Below are positions 6,181 through 7,500 of a stretch of DNA of 7,500 nucleotides, in pieces. The notes beneath the pieces are model-generated. The model saw only the letters and a program-made list of their open reading frames with translations. It was not told the origin of the DNA and did not search any database. This DNA comes from Thermaerobacter marianensis (lineage in GTDB: Bacteria > Bacillota > Sulfobacillia > DYIH01 > DYIG01). The stretch is taken from NCBI GenBank assembly GCA_020723725.1, contig DYIG01000061.1, forward strand, positions 799 through 8,298, given 5' to 3'. The position numbers were made by a program, and so were the translations under genes. Each line of letters starts with the position of its first letter. The first letter of the stretch is position 1.

Positions 6181-7500
6181 TTACCGTACGAGCCTTGCTG
6201 TACGGATGCCGTAGTTTGTGCCCTTGATGTCACCCTGGGCCACAGTGTCGATGAACTGACCCGTTACTTCCCCAAGGTGTGAGTATCCTTCGATGAAGAA
6301 CGCTGCAAACCCGAGAACCTCCACTTGATCACGGCCCACCACGTTTTCAAAGGAATTTATAACCACTACATATATGATTCTGGGCGAACCCGGTCGCACG
6401 GTATCGGCCGTTGCATAAGGGTCCTTGGAGATTCTCCACTCGATAGCCGACCGTGTGGGACCCGCCATATTACCTGGCTCAGTGCTGATCTGGTCTCCGA
6501 CAGTGATGGTTCCTTTAAACCCATACTTCAGGTTTTCCAGGTAGGCCGATGCACCCTTTTTACCTAAGGAAAGTGCATGGAAGTTTCCCTTTGTCTGCAA
6601 ACCTGGTTCGACCTTAAGGCTTACCAGGGTATATTTGTTCAAGGAGTCTTTATCAATGGCCAACGGTGCCATGCCGCCATTTACATAGTCTTCTGTATCG
6701 CCATCATCCCGATCAGAAACATCGTCACCCGAACCATCTGAGTTTTCGTTATTGTTCTGACAGGGGTCTGATTCAGAGTCATCGTTGTCTTCTAAATCTT
6801 TATCTGTCTCTTTCTTATCCTTATCTTTGTCGCTCTTATCTTTGTCGCTCTTATCTTTGTCGCTCTTGTCTTTGTCGCTCTTGTCTTTGTCTTTGTCCTT
6901 ATCCTTATCCTTATCCTTATCTTCCTCGTTCTCGTCACTGTGTTCGCTATCGTCGTCGTAACCGTCATCATAAGAATCTTCACTGTCATCCTCATGATTC
7001 ACGTCTTCTTCATGGAAATCGCTTTCTTCTTGCCCATCCTGTTCTGTATCATCACAGAAGTTATACGATGGGTCAGACCCACGGGGCCTCCCGGTCAAAG
7101 ATGAAAGGTACCCATAGCGCCCCTTTGCTGAAGCAGCCAAGTCTACGCTCTTCAAACCAAGCACAGGAGCAAATAAGTAGTTCACCCGGTCTTTAACTGT
7201 AACGAAAACCGTATCATCAGAAGGAAACTCGACAGTGATATCCTCATCCGGGTTGAAGCCGTTGGCCGAAACTAACCTGGCCGCTGCATCAAAAGCAGCC
7301 GATTTATCGGGGAGCTCGTTCGCAGCAGCAAGGGCTGCAGCATCCGCAGCGTTTTGCAAGGCCTGTTTGCGTACAAAAGCGAGGCCGCTATCTATCCCCA
7401 ATGCCATAAAACCAATAAAAGCTATCGTCGCACCCGCAAAAAGGACACTCACCGCACCCTTTTGTTCTTTAAGCAAAACCTTGGCAAGTTCAATGGCGCC
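6181..7500 (-). CDS. TadG-related pilus protein with long acidic Asp-Lys repeat region (5' end uncertain, probably beyond window)
   Basis: The frame ends at TAA (6183-6181) and is open to the right edge. A TTG at 7476 could start a 431-residue protein but has only AAGG two bases away, so the start may lie outside. Numbered from that TTG: residues 4-55 form a TadG-type N-terminal domain (KGAVSVLF, one membrane helix about 8-30, then the alanine-rich QNAADAAALAAANEL). A small beta-rich part follows to about 125. Residues 135-265 are extremely acidic and include seven Asp-Lys pairs and four Ser-Asp-Lys-Asp-Lys units. A C-terminal domain (about 268-431) carries VGDQISTEPGNMAGPT and QVEVLGFAAFFIEGY, which I recall from clostridial TadG-related proteins. 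The only cysteines visible, 141 and 239, bracket the repeats. The protein should be anchored with its bulk outside the cell, as a minor pilin-like or accessory component. It is the first visible gene of the operon. Confidence 0.85.
   Translation of the reverse strand, partial: GAIELAKVLLKEQKGAVSVLFAGATIAFIGFMALGIDSGLAFVRKQALQNAADAAALAAANELPDKSAAFDAAARLVSANGFNPDEDITVEFPSDDTVFVTVKDRVNYLFAPVLGLKSVDLAASAKGRYGYLSSLTGRPRGSDPSYNFCDDTEQDGQEESDFHEEDVNHEDDSEDSYDDGYDDDSEHSDENEEDKDKDKDKDKDKDKSDKDKSDKDKSDKDKSDKDKDKKETDKDLEDNDDSESDPCQNNNENSDGSGDDVSDRDDGDTEDYVNGGMAPLAIDKDSLNKYTLVSLKVEPGLQTKGNFHALSLGKKGASAYLENLKYGFKGTITVGDQISTEPGNMAGPTRSAIEWRISKDPYATADTVRPGSPRIIYVVVINSFENVVGRDQVEVLGFAAFFIEGYSHLGEVTGQFIDTVAQGDIKGTNYGIRTARLVR
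6821..6922 (-). repeat. Tandem 15-bp and 6-bp in-frame repeats in the TadG-related gene
   Basis: On the plus strand, four 15-bp units (TTATCTTTGTCGCTC, the last with one A-to-G change) run from 6821 to 6880. Seven 6-bp units (TTGTCT, TTGTCC or TTATCC types) run from 6881 to 6922. On the coding strand these give four Ser-Asp-Lys-Asp-Lys units and seven Asp-Lys pairs. Both unit lengths are multiples of three, so gain or loss of units by slippage would change protein length without shifting the frame. The coding strand is purine-rich across the block. Confidence 0.92.

Noticed and set aside
6792..6995. Minus-strand frame of 67 codons within the repeat region, rich in Arg, Lys, Thr and Ile
   Set aside because: It is an alternative-frame reading of the same tandem repeats inside the TadG-related gene, with no independent support.
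6666..7196. Plus-strand open frame of about 176 codons rich in Leu, Cys, Arg, Tyr and Pro opposite the acidic repeats
   Set aside because: It is the antisense shadow of the Asp-Lys repeats; its composition simply mirrors the repeat units and it has no domain-like features.

Overview
The window is almost entirely a Tad/Flp (tight adherence) pilus assembly operon read from the minus strand. It is faced by the 3' end of a plus-strand gene for a surface or secreted protein with Ig-like repeats. The sequence best fits a monoderm Clostridia-type Firmicute, perhaps the Peptococcaceae, Desulfotomaculum or Moorella group. The reasons are strong GGAGG-type ribosome binding sites, TTG starts, tight gene packing, a CpaE that carries an intact receiver domain, a TadG-related protein whose C-terminal module resembles ones I recall from clostridial Tad loci, and no outer-membrane secretin gene among the six genes. 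The lineage is inferred from these signs and was not confirmed by a search.

Layout from left to right: (1) 1-769, plus strand, a 5'-truncated gene with a FlgD-like Ig segment and two tandem Ig-like repeats. (2) 766-7500, minus strand, six genes transcribed leftwards: a TadG-related protein (start at or beyond the right edge), cpaB, cpaE (tadZ), cpaF (tadA), tadB and tadC. The gaps between them are 15, 26, 14, 7 and 19 bp, so they very probably form one operon whose promoter lies beyond base 7500. The plus-strand gene and tadC converge, and their stop codons share the palindrome TTAA at 766-769. No stretch over 300 bases lacks a gene. I saw no RNA genes, IS elements, CRISPR arrays or convincing terminators.

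How the parts work together: CpaF is the hexameric secretion ATPase that drives pilus polymerisation. TadB and TadC are the two inner-membrane platform proteins it acts on. CpaE is a MinD/ParA-type ATPase that places the apparatus, here fused to a receiver domain that could take a phosphorylation signal. CpaB is a membrane-anchored SAF/RcpC protein on the outer side of the membrane. The TadG-related protein is a membrane-anchored, pilin-like or accessory surface protein. The Flp pilin and the prepilin peptidase (TadV/CpaA) are not in the window and may lie upstream of the TadG-related gene.

The least ordinary part is the middle of the TadG-related protein. It is a long Asp/Glu/Ser/Lys-rich stretch built partly from perfect or near-perfect 6-bp and 15-bp tandem repeats (Asp-Lys and Ser-Asp-Lys-Asp-Lys), and the only two cysteines in the visible protein flank it.
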